DNA from: Deltaproteobacteria bacterium
GTDB lineage: Bacteria > Desulfobacterota > Desulfobacteria > Desulfobacterales > JAHEIW01
Reading direction: 5' to 3'
DNA: 64,000 nucleotides
NCBI GenBank assembly: GCA_024639185.1
Contig: JAHEIW010000003.1
Span: forward strand, 9,081-73,080
Part shown: piece by piece, positions 47,213-55,889 of the stretch
Layout: the number at the start of each line of letters is the position of its first letter
Position numbering within the stretch: the stretch's first letter is position 1
Notes under the pieces: generated by a model
Database searches by the model: none
What the model was told of the DNA's origin: nothing
What the model saw: only the letters and a program-made list of their open reading frames with translations
Position numbers and translations under genes: made by a program

Positions 47213-47356
47213 GGCATAGCGCATAGTGCAAAGGGCATAGCGTAATAGCGCCTTATCCGATCTATCAAACTTATCGATTACCCTATGCGCCATGCTCTCT
47301 GCCCTATGCCGAAAACGCTGCCCCACACCCTATGCTCCTGGCGCCTGCCATAGCCC
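47213..47356. repeat. large imperfect hairpin of CATAGCGC phrases
   Basis: The left words (GCATAGCGCATAGTGC, AAAGGGCATAGCG) are complemented on the right (CCCTATGCGCCATGC, CTGCCCTATGCC, CCCTATGCTCC). The words match those at 395-470. It starts directly after the EndoQ-UvrD stop, so it may end that transcript. From 47357 to 47645 the sequence is AT-rich with no gene visible. Confidence 0.65.
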
Positions 47357-47645
47357 CATGATACTGGTATTTCACTAAAGCTTTCATGAATTTGGGTCGA
47401 TATTTTATATGGAATGCATGACCGGCTGATGGTTGCGGTATAGACCTTGGGCGACTGGTTTTTAGCAGCCACAAGATATAGAGGGGTGTTAAATAAGTAA
47501 TTAATATAATTATATATTATTAATAAATCCTTGAGTTTCAGAAAAAAGTATTGTAAAATTTATTATACGATCTAAACGCGCATTTAAATTGGCTCCTGCT
47601 TTTGGGGGAAAGCGAAAAATGGGCCTAAATTGACGCTGAGGAATA

Positions 47646-48239
47646 ATGGGCGGACGCGGACCTAAATATTTGCAACTTTTTGTTTTTTCTCTTGCTTTAC
47701 TTGCCTTTGTGCCATCGGGGTATGCGGATATTTACCGTTACATCGATGAAAACGGGGTGATGCATTTTACCAACACCCCGACCTCCAATACCCAGGAATA
47801 CAAACTTTATCTTAAAGAAAGAACAACCTTTTCCAGAAAGTTTTACGCCACCGACAAATATGATCGGTTAATCTCCAACGCTTCAGCACAAACCGGGATC
47901 GATTCACGCCTGTTAAAAGCCATGATTAAAGCCGAATCGGACTTTAATCCGCGGGCTATCTCCAAAAAAGGCGCCATGGGGCTGATGCAGATCATGCCCG
48001 AGAACTTCAAAATGCTGGATCTGCAAAATCCATTTGATCCCTGGCAAAATATCAGGGCCGGTGCGCGCTATTTTCAACAGCTCTACGAGCGTTTCAATGG
48101 CAAACTGGCGCTTTCGCTGGCGGCCTACAATGCCGGGCCCACCGCTGTCGACCGCTATAAAAGAATCCCGCCCTATAAAGAAACCGAAGAGTATGTTCGA
48201 CGGGTCCTCAGGTATTATCGAAACCTTAAACAACTTTAA
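47646..48239 (+). CDS. lytic murein transglycosylase (SLT) with DUF4124 N-terminus
   Basis: 197 residues. A signal peptide (about 8-27) is followed by a DUF4124 element (DIYRYIDENGVMHFTNTP) and a lysozyme-like SLT domain (about 72-195). The catalytic glutamate is E97 in AMIKAESDFNPRAISKKGAMGLMQIMP, with the later AYNAGPTAVDRYKRIP. It cleaves peptidoglycan glycans with 1,6-anhydro ends. The small size suggests a dedicated enzyme, for example for building an envelope apparatus, but no secretion genes adjoin it. Confidence 0.92.
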   Translation: MGGRGPKYLQLFVFSLALLAFVPSGYADIYRYIDENGVMHFTNTPTSNTQEYKLYLKERTTFSRKFYATDKYDRLISNASAQTGIDSRLLKAMIKAESDFNPRAISKKGAMGLMQIMPENFKMLDLQNPFDPWQNIRAGARYFQQLYERFNGKLALSLAAYNAGPTAVDRYKRIPPYKETEEYVRRVLRYYRNLKQL

Positions 48240-48314
48240 TCCAGCGCTCCTTCGCTCCTTTCTCAGCGTTCAGATCTCAGTACCCGTGCCTTGTCCTGCC
48301 CAAAGGGTTAAAAT

Positions 48315-48659
48315 TTGAGTCAATTAAATGACTTTTTGCCAATAAATCTATTGTTTAAAAGCCCTTTAGATCTTTGCCTGAAGATTCCCCCCCTGCCGGC
48401 GGCTCTCAATCGCCTGATAAGCGAAATCAATCGATCCGAACCCGACATCGATCGGCTGGTGCAGTACATATCCGCTGATCCTGAAATTACCGCCAGGGTG
48501 ATCAAAACGGTCAACTCCTCCTTGTATTCACCGCGTGTTCCGGTTGCCGATGTGAAACGGGCCGTTACCATGCTGGAGGCGATTCTATTTAACCGCATTA
48601 TCGGCGGGCTTCCCTATCCCCTGTGGCGGGCGTTTTTCTTTTCTGCAAGCGATCGATGA
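48315..48659 (+). pseudogene. truncated HDOD-domain protein
   Basis: The frame starts with TTG at 48315 (AGGG upstream; no ATG) and encodes the first part of an HDOD domain: LCLKIPPLPAALNRLISEINR, VQYISADPEITARVIKTVNSSLYSP and VADVKRAVTMLE. HDOD domains are about 200 residues and occur in c-di-GMP or chemotaxis-related regulators. Here the sequence ends after about 90 residues of similarity and runs antisense into the end of the alkaline phosphatase gene. I interpret it as a fragment left after a rearrangement. Confidence 0.7.
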
Positions 48660-49743
48660 GAATTTGACCCACGCGAGCATTATCCAATATTCCGCTGAAA
48701 TCGGCACTCGATGGTCCATAGGCAAAGATGGGGACCATTGATGCCGTGTGCCCGCCGGTTGTGAATGCGGTTGCGGAAACCTGCCGGTCTTGAATCGAAC
48801 CGTCGTGCAGTGCGAGCCCACCGGCCTCGTGATCAGCGGTTACCACCATCAAGGTGCGACCTTCTGATTGGGCAAAATCCAGTGCTGCGCCAATCGCAGT
48901 ATCAAAATCGAGCATTTCTGAAATAATGTTAGGCGCATCCTTATGGTGGGCGGCCCAGTCAATCTGAGAGCCTTCGACCATCAGGACGAATCCATTGGTA
49001 TTTTTTGATAGAATTTGAATGGCCAAACGGGTTAACCGGGCCAGCGTATAATCACGGTTCGCTGCTGCGGGCAGACCTCCGGGTGCCAGCAGGGCCGCCA
49101 ATTTTTGGCCGTCGCTGTTCGCTGATAAGTTATCAGCGCTCAGCACCAGCGGCATGCGGGATTCGAGGGCTGCCAGTAAATTCTTATCATCTTTTCGCCG
49201 GCTGCCTTGCCTGGAAGCCGGCACAAAATACCCCCGGCCCCCGCCGATTAAAACATCGATGCCGCTGTTGACAATCTGTTCGGCGATCTCGGCCTGCTTG
49301 CGACGGTTATCCACGTGGGTCATAAAAGCTGCCGGCGTGGCATGGGTAACCGATGAGGTCACCACCACACCGGTGGACTTACCCACATCCCGGGCGTGTT
49401 CAAAAAGGGTTTTTAAGGGAGTGCTGTCCGGCAAAACCGAAACGGCCCGGTTGTTGGTTTTTTTTCCGGTTGCTAGCGCAGTTGATGCCGCCGCTGATTC
49501 GGTCACCAGCCGGTTGGCCGAATGGGTGGTCACCAGACCGCTGACAGGAAATTTTTCCAGGTTTAAGGTGCCCGCTGCGATCTTGCCGGCGGTAATGTGG
49601 GCCACACCCATGCCGTCGCCGATGCATAAGATAATGTTATGCGGATAATGGTTGCCAGCGTCACAACCCAGCAGAAGAAACGCACAAAGAAGGCACATAC
49701 GATAAAGGCGGAAGGATTTTATTAAATCCAGAAGAGAGCTCAT
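48598..49743 (-). CDS. phoA: alkaline phosphatase, lipoprotein type
   Basis: 381 residues. The leader ends FLLLGCDAG, so C27 is a probable lipidation site. The catalytic core shows IILCIGDGMGVAHI with the first metal aspartate, nucleophile S83 in VTESAAASTALATG, THATPAAF, MVEGSQIDWAAHHKD, VVTADHEAGG and TTGGHTASMVPIFAYGP. It hydrolyses phosphate monoesters in the periplasm. It follows a small lipoprotein gene by 13 bases; no Pho box was recognised. Its 3' end overlaps the truncated HDOD frame by 62 bases. Confidence 0.93.
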   Translation of the reverse strand: MSSLLDLIKSFRLYRMCLLCAFLLLGCDAGNHYPHNIILCIGDGMGVAHITAGKIAAGTLNLEKFPVSGLVTTHSANRLVTESAAASTALATGKKTNNRAVSVLPDSTPLKTLFEHARDVGKSTGVVVTSSVTHATPAAFMTHVDNRRKQAEIAEQIVNSGIDVLIGGGRGYFVPASRQGSRRKDDKNLLAALESRMPLVLSADNLSANSDGQKLAALLAPGGLPAAANRDYTLARLTRLAIQILSKNTNGFVLMVEGSQIDWAAHHKDAPNIISEMLDFDTAIGAALDFAQSEGRTLMVVTADHEAGGLALHDGSIQDRQVSATAFTTGGHTASMVPIFAYGPSSADFSGILDNARVGQILIDRLQKRKTPATGDREARR

Positions 49744-49756
49744 TTTGATAACGGAG

Positions 49757-50263
49757 TCAAGGGGTTGAATCCTTTGAAGTTGCCATCGCCAGAACCCGCT
49801 CGACGATTGAACGGGCGATCTGATCAGATTTATCCAGGACCGAGGCCGAGGTCATGGCATCCACACCGGGTGTATCAGGCTTCCAACTATCCTGGATGCC
49901 GGTGGTCAATACAATTATTTTATTTTTCTGGGGCTCACGATCGATAAAACTTTCTACCCGGGGGTCCGGCCGCCCGGCCATGCACCGGTTAATGATCACA
50001 ATGGCAGAAAATTCAGCAGTGGATTGACTTTTGAGACCGTTGACATCAATGATCTTTAAATAAATGGCGTTTTGATTCAGACGATCATAGATTTCAGACA
50101 CCACAGCCTGTTTAAACTTGCTATTCTGGGTGGCCACCAGAACTTTCTTGTCAGAAGCAGCCGGCAGGCCACTTTCAATCGTTTCTACCGGCTGTGATGC
50201 ACACCCCCAAACCACCAGACTCATCCCTATCAACAATTGTCGGATCATGATTCTGAATTCCAT
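49757..50263 (-). CDS. small lipoprotein upstream of alkaline phosphatase
   Basis: 168 residues from 50263, or 163 from the ATG at 50248. Signal with lipobox WGCA (SLVVWGCASQPVET). The mature part looks like an alpha/beta, flavodoxin-like fold: KKVLVATQNSKFKQAVVSEI, AIVIINRCMAGRPDP and KIIVLTTG. This agrees with an 'eroded' Rossmann-type domain of unknown function. The 13-base gap to phoA implies cotranscription and perhaps a joint role. Confidence 0.75.
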   Translation of the reverse strand: MEFRIMIRQLLIGMSLVVWGCASQPVETIESGLPAASDKKVLVATQNSKFKQAVVSEIYDRLNQNAIYLKIIDVNGLKSQSTAEFSAIVIINRCMAGRPDPRVESFIDREPQKNKIIVLTTGIQDSWKPDTPGVDAMTSASVLDKSDQIARSIVERVLAMATSKDSTP

Positions 50264-50380
50264 CTTGATTTGTTTGCGCGATTGGCTGTTTTAAGAAAAC
50301 ATAAGCATTGTCCAAAGAAAGCAAGCCGATCAAGGCTGATTTTCATAACTTTGTAGCCTTGTCTTTAAGGTTTTGGCGGT

Positions 50381-50746
50381 TTAGCGGGGCAACTGGATGG
50401 TAACGGTTTTGCCGCCGAAGCCGTGGACCGAGTCGTGGGCCTGAATGGTTACGGCGGAGATGCCTGTGGGGATCGTCACACCACCCAGACTGCGCGTAAA
50501 CGGTTGCTCGTTTTCATGCGGATGATGAAGCGTGCGTGTAGCCAGTACGGTAACGTCGGAGGCCACCACGTCCCATTTATTGGCATAGTGGTCCCACCCC
50601 TTGTCCTCGTGGCGCACGGTCACGAAAAACTGGAATGTATCGGGGCCGGTCGCTTTGACATCGACTTTCAACACATCAGCTTCATCCGTAAAACCGGAGC
50701 TCATCAGCATCACTGTGCACAAAACCATTGTGACTAAGACCTTCAT
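50381..50746 (-). CDS. small exported protein, unknown function
   Basis: 121 residues from the ATG at 50746; the long frame upstream is antisense to the next gene and is rejected. A signal peptide (about 1-19, VLVTMVLCTVMLMSSGF) is followed by a beta-sandwich-like domain: DTFQFFVTVRHEDKGWDHYANKWDVV, RTLHHPHENEQPFTRSLGGV and VHGFGGKTVTIQLP. The motif GWDHYANKWDVV with several His suggests a metal- or ligand-binding periplasmic protein. The gene lies 16 bases after the hexapeptide protein gene, so the two are likely cotranscribed. Confidence 0.75.
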   Translation of the reverse strand: MKVLVTMVLCTVMLMSSGFTDEADVLKVDVKATGPDTFQFFVTVRHEDKGWDHYANKWDVVASDVTVLATRTLHHPHENEQPFTRSLGGVTIPTGISAVTIQAHDSVHGFGGKTVTIQLPR

Positions 50747-50762
50747 GGTAAGTCCCTTCCGT

Positions 50763-51131
50763 TCAGGAAAGCAGGGTGTCATCAACATGGCTCGCAAATT
50801 CTTCGGATCGAACTTCGGTCGCGCCGGTGGCGATATAGGCATGAGATGCCACCCGGCAACCCAGGAGGGTGGCATGGGGGCTAATAAAGGCATGCTCGCC
50901 GATTCGAACCGGATGATCGACACCTTCAACTCTGGTTGCACGGACAACCGCATTTTCACAAATGATGCAGCACGCCCCGATCTCAACGCCCGATGCTTCT
51001 GAATCGATGACGGTGCCAAACATCACGCGCGCCTGTGCGCCCACTGTAACATTGCCACAAATAACGGCTGTGGGCGCAACATAGACCGACGTATCTATCC
51101 TGGGCTCAATCCCCCGATGCTTGATCATCAT
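50763..51131 (-). CDS. left-handed beta-helix (gamma-carbonic-anhydrase-like) protein, short
   Basis: 122 residues starting behind GGAGGATG. Hexapeptide repeats are visible: YVAPTAVICGNVTVGAQARVMFGTVIDSE, VEIGACCIICENAVVRAT, VRIGEHAFISPHATLLGCRVASHAYIATGA. This is the gamma-class carbonic anhydrase/PaaY fold. The family usually has 170-200 residues; this one lacks the C-terminal helix and the last coils. The metal-binding histidines are not all evident (H in FISPHATLL is present), so catalytic activity is doubtful. Confidence 0.75.
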   Translation of the reverse strand: MMIKHRGIEPRIDTSVYVAPTAVICGNVTVGAQARVMFGTVIDSEASGVEIGACCIICENAVVRATRVEGVDHPVRIGEHAFISPHATLLGCRVASHAYIATGATEVRSEEFASHVDDTLLS

Positions 51132-51444
51132 AGCTTTCTCATCCTCCGATCATAATGATTTTTTTTACCTACCAGAGAGCCGCTTATCGTTTCATAAATA
51201 ATCCCTTGAAGCTGGGCCGGTCATGTAAATTTCTTTCAGGCGCTATGATTTGCAAGTTGCCTGTGGCCTGATAGTTGGGATGATATCAACACTGTCGCTG
51301 AACCCAGGGCTCAAGGATTAATCATCCCGAATATCAGGCCAATGGGAGCCATGCGGGTAGCACACCAGCATAGCGCCTTTCAGAAAATAACATGACCTCA
51401 CCCGACGTTGAGCCCGTTATAAAAAGAAAAGAACGGATTTTTGT
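51132..51444. other. non-coding gap
   Basis: About 310 bases upstream of the beta-helix gene with no gene visible. It should contain that gene's promoter; no clear boxes were recognised. Confidence 0.4.
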
Positions 51445-51506
51445 AACCGGCAAACGGGCCAATCCCGTTTCACGGGGGCCTTCGGCCGGCATCGGGCTAA
51501 ACTGGT
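51445..51506. repeat. AACCGGCAAACGGGCC phrase hairpin
   Basis: AACCGGCAAACGGGCC, AATCCCGTTTCACGGG and GGCCTTCGGCCGGC fold into short stems (CCCGT-TTC-ACGGG). It ends next to the stop of the SDR gene at 51508. The block AATCCCGTTTCACG with GGACCTTCGGC recurs at 30008-30031. Confidence 0.55.
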
Positions 51507-51507
51507 T

Positions 51508-52251
51508 TTAAATACCCCATCCGCCTGATATTGGAATAGCAGCCGCAGTAATATAAGAAGCCTCGTCCGAGGCCAGAAAGGCAACCACACTGGCAATTTC
51601 TTCGGCCTCGCCCATGCGGCCTAAAGGGGTCTGATCGACAATGGGCTGTTTGTACTTGTCGGCCATGAATTTTTCGATGGTGGGTGTGCGGGTTAGACCC
51701 GGCAGGACTGCATTGACGGTGACACCCTGCGGGCCGGCTTCTTTGGCCACCGATTTGGTCAGTCCGATCACCCCGGCCTTGGCCGTGGAATAGGCCACTT
51801 CGGCTTTGGCTCCGGTCAGGGCGTAAATCGAGGAGACATTGATCACGCGGCCCCAACCGGCGATGCGCATATCCGGCAGCAGCAGCTGAATCAGTACAAA
51901 CGGGACAACCAGATGGATAGCGAGAACATCTAAAAAGTCGTCACTGCTAATTTTGGCCGTGGTTCCGGGTCGGTCATAACCGGCATTGTTTACCAGAATA
52001 TCGATGCGCCCTTCCTGCTTTGCTTCCTGAACGGCTGCTTTTAGCACTTGGATGTCCGTCAGATCCAGCGACCGGGTGAAGACCTGCCTGCCCATGGCCT
52101 TGATATTTTTAGCTGTGGCTGAAAGGGTCTTGGGATTTTTGTCCAACAAGACCACATCCGCGCCCTTTGAGGCCAGGACCTCCGCACAGGCCCGACCGAT
52201 CCCCTGTCCCGCCCCGGTTATCAATGCCTTATGACCGCTACGATTCGCCAC
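51508..52251 (-). CDS. short-chain dehydrogenase/reductase, FabG-like
   Basis: 247 residues from a GTG at 52251, six bases after AAGGAG; the longer frame overlaps the upstream gene. The Rossmann motif is TGAGQGIGRA, then NNAG, and the catalytic Ser-Tyr-Lys set in VINVSSIYAL and VAYSTAKAGVIG. The end IPISGGWGI is typical of FabG-like reductases using NAD(P)H. The GTG lies 11 bases after the stop of an NAD(P)-binding protein gene, so they form an operon. The substrate is unknown; there are no fatty-acid synthesis genes around. Confidence 0.92.
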   Translation of the reverse strand: MANRSGHKALITGAGQGIGRACAEVLASKGADVVLLDKNPKTLSATAKNIKAMGRQVFTRSLDLTDIQVLKAAVQEAKQEGRIDILVNNAGYDRPGTTAKISSDDFLDVLAIHLVVPFVLIQLLLPDMRIAGWGRVINVSSIYALTGAKAEVAYSTAKAGVIGLTKSVAKEAGPQGVTVNAVLPGLTRTPTIEKFMADKYKQPIVDQTPLGRMGEAEEIASVVAFLASDEASYITAAAIPISGGWGI

Positions 52252-52262
52252 GCCTGTCTCCT

Positions 52263-52892
52263 TCAGTACGTCAAAAGGGGTGTTTTTGATAAATATTGTT
52301 TTGAATGTAATTCGGTTAATATGAAATGGGCCACATCCGCGCGTGATATTTTTCCGGCTTTGATGCCTTCCAGATCGGTCAGTGCCCGATAGGTTCCGGT
52401 TAGCGGACCATTGGTCAGAAATCCCGGGCGCACAATAACCCATTCCAGCTTCGATTTCCGCACCAGTTTTTCCTGGCGGTCTTTGTCTGCATAAATGGTT
52501 TTCAGCAAAAGCGGATTAAAGATTTTATCATAGAAAAATCCGCCATGATGTTTGCTATCGCCGGCACCGATTCCGGTAACACAGATTAAAAGGCCTGATG
52601 CACTGCCGGTCATGGCATCGATAACGTTTTCGGTGCCCGCTGAAAATACGCTGACCGGTTTGCGGGTCGGATTGATTCCAATGGTGATGCATACGGCCTG
52701 CTGATCTGCAACAGCATTTCTGACAGCCTCTTTGTCGCGGATATCACCCTTGACCAAATCCAGCCGTTCGTCAAGAACCGGCAGCCGCCCGGGATCGCGC
52801 ACCAATGCCCTTATTGAATGGCCGTCATCAAGGGCCTGTTCAACCAAGCTTCGGCCGATTCCGCGGGTTGCGCCAATGACCAATAGTTTCAT
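52263..52892 (-). CDS. NAD(P)-binding protein, NmrA/atypical SDR type
   Basis: 209 residues. N-terminal dinucleotide-binding motif LLVIGATRGIGRSLVEQALD, then VKGDIRDKEAV and VCITIGINPTRKP. The later VIVRPGFLTNG and ADVAHFILTEL match the atypical SDR (NmrA/SDR_a5) group, which acts as reductase or redox sensor. There is no Tyr-Lys pair, so classical dehydrogenase chemistry is doubtful. It is cotranscribed with the FabG-like gene and follows the AlgH-like gene by 18 bases. Confidence 0.9.
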   Translation of the reverse strand: MKLLVIGATRGIGRSLVEQALDDGHSIRALVRDPGRLPVLDERLDLVKGDIRDKEAVRNAVADQQAVCITIGINPTRKPVSVFSAGTENVIDAMTGSASGLLICVTGIGAGDSKHHGGFFYDKIFNPLLLKTIYADKDRQEKLVRKSKLEWVIVRPGFLTNGPLTGTYRALTDLEGIKAGKISRADVAHFILTELHSKQYLSKTPLLTY

Positions 52893-52910
52893 CTGCAGCT
52901 TTTCCCGGGC

Positions 52911-53747
52911 TTAGTTGGATTGAGGGGCGCCTTGCTCCAGACGCACCCATTTTATGGTTGCCCGTCGAATCAGGTCCTGCCAGAGTGCCTTGGGGTCGAG
53001 ACTAAAAATGCTATCCGCGTCCGCCTGTAAGACATGCCAGTCGCCCCGGGTGCGCTCAAAATCGAGCTGATTGGGCGCCCAGCCGGCATAGCCTGCATAC
53101 AGGCGAAACGGCTGTTCGGCACTTCCCTTTTTGATGAGGCCCTCCAGCACCTCCCAGCTTGCACTCATATAGACATTATCAATGACGGGCTTAGCTGCCG
53201 CCGGGGTCTGATTTGATCGAATGAGCATCAGCATCTGATTGCCGGCCACCGGGCCGCCGACGTAGACCATATCCTTGCGCTGCTTGAGCGCTTTTACGTC
53301 AGGAAACACCGTTGACAGCTTAACGTTTGATGGCCGATTGATCACCAGCCCCATGGCCCCGTCCGGCCCGTACTCAATCAACAGCACCACCGTCTCACTA
53401 AAATTAGGATCGCTTAGCCGACGGCTGGCCACCAAAAATTTCCCCTTAGCCAATTTTTCCCGAGGACCCGGTGTGCCGGGGCCTTCTTTGGGAATGGCTG
53501 CTTCGAATAACCGTTCGGGCGGCTTTTGACTGCGTGCCCCCGCACGAACGTTGGGGCCCAAAAATGGCCAGCCGTTCAATACCAGCAACAATGTCAGCCA
53601 GAGGTAAAATGAGCGCCGATGCGGACGCCTGTATGAGAGGGTGCCAGCTGTCAGGGTCACCACCTTTGTGTGCCAACTAAAGTTTGAGATAACGATTCGC
53701 ACTTCAGGGTTCGATGGGCGGCAGGCTGTGAAAAGAAAACCCCGCAT
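52911..53747 (-). CDS. YqgE/AlgH family protein with N-terminal membrane anchor
   Basis: Up to 278 residues. The UPF0301 domain (about 100-270) has GKFLVASRRLSDPNFSETVVLLIEYGPDGAMGLVINRPS, VYVGGPV and RLYAGYAGWAPNQLDFE. Unusually it is preceded by a hydrophobic segment (FYLWLTLLLVLNGWPFLGP), so the domain is probably exported or anchored, whereas most family members are cytoplasmic. The start is uncertain: 53747 or a GTG near residues 28-29. It opens a run of three genes on the minus strand. Confidence 0.85.
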   Translation of the reverse strand: MRGFLFTACRPSNPEVRIVISNFSWHTKVVTLTAGTLSYRRPHRRSFYLWLTLLLVLNGWPFLGPNVRAGARSQKPPERLFEAAIPKEGPGTPGPREKLAKGKFLVASRRLSDPNFSETVVLLIEYGPDGAMGLVINRPSNVKLSTVFPDVKALKQRKDMVYVGGPVAGNQMLMLIRSNQTPAAAKPVIDNVYMSASWEVLEGLIKKGSAEQPFRLYAGYAGWAPNQLDFERTRGDWHVLQADADSIFSLDPKALWQDLIRRATIKWVRLEQGAPQSN

Positions 53748-53963
53748 TCATCATGTGATACGGGGTGTTTTCAACAGGCCATCTTCGATCCTTCCGGGCG
53801 AATGCGTTCAGATCTTTTTATGCGGAATCACCTATCGTTTGGAGCTCGGTGAATCTTTTTGATATTTACCCACAAATCATTTGCGGAGTCAAGAATACAA
53901 CCCCTAAATAAATTTACGCGTGCGCGCCAATCCGTCACATCTCAGCCGGCCGATCAACGGGTT

Positions 53964-54494
53964 TTATGTGCTAAAACCGATACCATTAAAGGCCTCCAGG
54001 CGGGCTTTGCGAACTCGCCAACGGCCTTCTGTTTTGAGCATTTCAAAATTAAGCTGGTACAAATCGGCGTTGTCGCCCACCTTTTCGATCCAGCCCCTGG
54101 GGTCGCCATAGAGGTCTCTTAGTTCGGGCATAACCCGCTCCTTCTTAACGATCAAAAAATATATTCCACACAACGCCCGATCATCTTCGGCCGAAAGCGT
54201 CACCGAAGGTTTGGGATACAAAATTTTTATTTGGCCATAGTGCTTCAAAGCCGACCGGATGATGCGCTTGATTACCGGACGATTGTATCCGCCCGGTTGA
54301 CCTACGATGTCATCGGTGGCCAGCTCCATCAATCCATTGATATCATGGGCTTCGGCCAGCACGGCCCCTTTTTGAACCAGCGCCCGTATGGCTGCGGCAT
54401 CATCTTGCTGCGAGCAGGCGGACGTCACCAAAAAGAAAACCCATGCGAGCATGGACAATCGCAGCGATTTCCGGCGGCGGGTAACCCCTCTCAT
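53964..54494 (-). CDS. lipoprotein with NTF2/SnoaL-like domain
   Basis: 176 residues. The leader MRGVTRRRKSLRLSMLAWVF ends FFLVTSACSQQ with a lipobox (TSAC). The mature part starts with helices AAAIRALVQKGAVLAEAHDINGLMELATDDIVGQPG and has strands SAEDDRALCGIYFLIVKKE and FEMLKTEGRWRVRKARLEAF, the order seen in SnoaL/DUF4440-type folds. The function is unknown. It is isolated by gaps of 216 and 298 bases, in which no further genes are seen. Confidence 0.75.
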   Translation of the reverse strand: MRGVTRRRKSLRLSMLAWVFFLVTSACSQQDDAAAIRALVQKGAVLAEAHDINGLMELATDDIVGQPGGYNRPVIKRIIRSALKHYGQIKILYPKPSVTLSAEDDRALCGIYFLIVKKERVMPELRDLYGDPRGWIEKVGDNADLYQLNFEMLKTEGRWRVRKARLEAFNGIGFST

Positions 54495-54792
54495 GATAAA
54501 GCCCCGGTATTGTCATGTGTTATATTGACCGCTATTGTAAATGCGGCTGCGGAACTTGTGATGAATGATGGTGGATGATGGGTTGATTTTTTCAATCCAG
54601 GTTTGTAAGACGGCATTCATTTATCAGCCCCTTTGGTTTATCACACGTAACGGACATTCAGACAAATCGATACCAGAAGCGAACACTTTTTACAACTTGG
54701 CAAAACATTTTTCCTTTTCCGTTTGGCTTGATGTGATAGTGGGTTTGAATAGTGCTTTTGGAGTTGTTTGTCCGCTGGTTTTTATGATGGTT

Positions 54793-55869
54793 TTAAAAAG
54801 GCAGCAACTCCAATTGGGAAAACACCATATAGGCAAACAGACAAATATAGCCCCATACCAGATATGCAACAAATGAACAGGTACTCTTGCCGGGCAGATG
54901 GTTAATGTTAAACGTATGCTTCTTTTCCTTCAGATAATCGGAGTATAATTTACAGCAGGAGATAACATAAATGGGTTTGAGAAACAGTTTAATCACACCG
55001 GTGGCAACTAAAATCGGTATGCCTGCGACCAAACAAAAGTTAAAAAATTCATGCTCAGGGTTTAATAATTGCACGCAAAAGCCATAAAATTCATGCTCAG
55101 CATCTATTTGTGTTAGGAGCTTGACCAAACAATAGAAAGAACCGGTATAGGCCAGAATACCAACGATCCAGCAAAGGACTGAATATCCCCCCCTTAATTT
55201 GATGACATCCCAGAGTTTACTTCTCACAAAAAGGACCGATGTTTTACCCGCATCGATCAATCCCCGGCCGGAGAGCAGGGCCGGCAGAACGCCGGCGGTG
55301 CCAACTTTCCAGGCATAATACATGGCCTCACCCGCGGTATGATCAACGATATTGATGTGATCATTTTTTTTGGGCAGCCGCCGCAGGATTGCCGTTACCG
55401 TCCACCAGCTGTCGGCCGTCTGAAACATCCACAAATTGCTGGCATTGGACAAGGCCATCGAAAAGCATCCGGCAATGGTAGACGGATGCCCCTGTTGCCT
55501 CAGGAAATGTGCAGCGCCCATACAGCCGGTTAGGATGCCGATCGGATAACTGGCAAGCGCAACGCAAAAAAGGCTCCAAACGCCGATCAGCAGATTGGGT
55601 AAAATTTGGACAATCTCGGTTTCTGATTCCCAGATCTCCATGGGAATCCAGGCAATGCATTCAACCCACAGGCGATACACCATGCCAAGGACGGCCCATT
55701 GCAATAGGGCAAAGAGAATAATCTCTTTTTCTTTAAAGATTAATCCCATCGCGTAAACAATACGGCCGGAAAAATCGAGCAGGTTTTTACCTTTCCAGAT
55801 TTGCTTTTTGACGCCCCGTTGGTGCAGATAATGCTTTGTGGCGATTCCAATGAAATCCAAACGGAACAT
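54793..55869 (-). CDS. multi-pass membrane protein, unknown function
   Basis: 358 residues with about six hydrophobic segments (for example IILFALLQWAVLGMVYRLWV, LLIGVWSLFCVALASYPIGILTG, YSVLCWIVGILAYTGSFYCLV, FNFCLVAGIPILVATGVIKLFL, SFVAYLVWGYICLFAYMVFS). The middle region EAMYYAWKVGTAGVLPALLSGRGLIDAGKTSVLFV resembles integral proteins of the DUF6159 kind, but I am not certain. A short internal duplication EHEFYGFC...EHEFFNFC is present. It lies 20 bases after the DUF4870-like gene, so they probably form an operon. Confidence 0.75.
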   Translation of the reverse strand: MFRLDFIGIATKHYLHQRGVKKQIWKGKNLLDFSGRIVYAMGLIFKEKEIILFALLQWAVLGMVYRLWVECIAWIPMEIWESETEIVQILPNLLIGVWSLFCVALASYPIGILTGCMGAAHFLRQQGHPSTIAGCFSMALSNASNLWMFQTADSWWTVTAILRRLPKKNDHINIVDHTAGEAMYYAWKVGTAGVLPALLSGRGLIDAGKTSVLFVRSKLWDVIKLRGGYSVLCWIVGILAYTGSFYCLVKLLTQIDAEHEFYGFCVQLLNPEHEFFNFCLVAGIPILVATGVIKLFLKPIYVISCCKLYSDYLKEKKHTFNINHLPGKSTCSFVAYLVWGYICLFAYMVFSQLELLPF

Positions 55870-55889
55870 AATGTGTCATCCCTCACCAG

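Noticed and set aside
50747..51019. Long upstream extension of the small exported protein frame (50381-50746)
   Set aside because: It runs through the beta-helix gene in another frame, lacks a ribosome site, and the signal peptide starts at the ATG at 50746.
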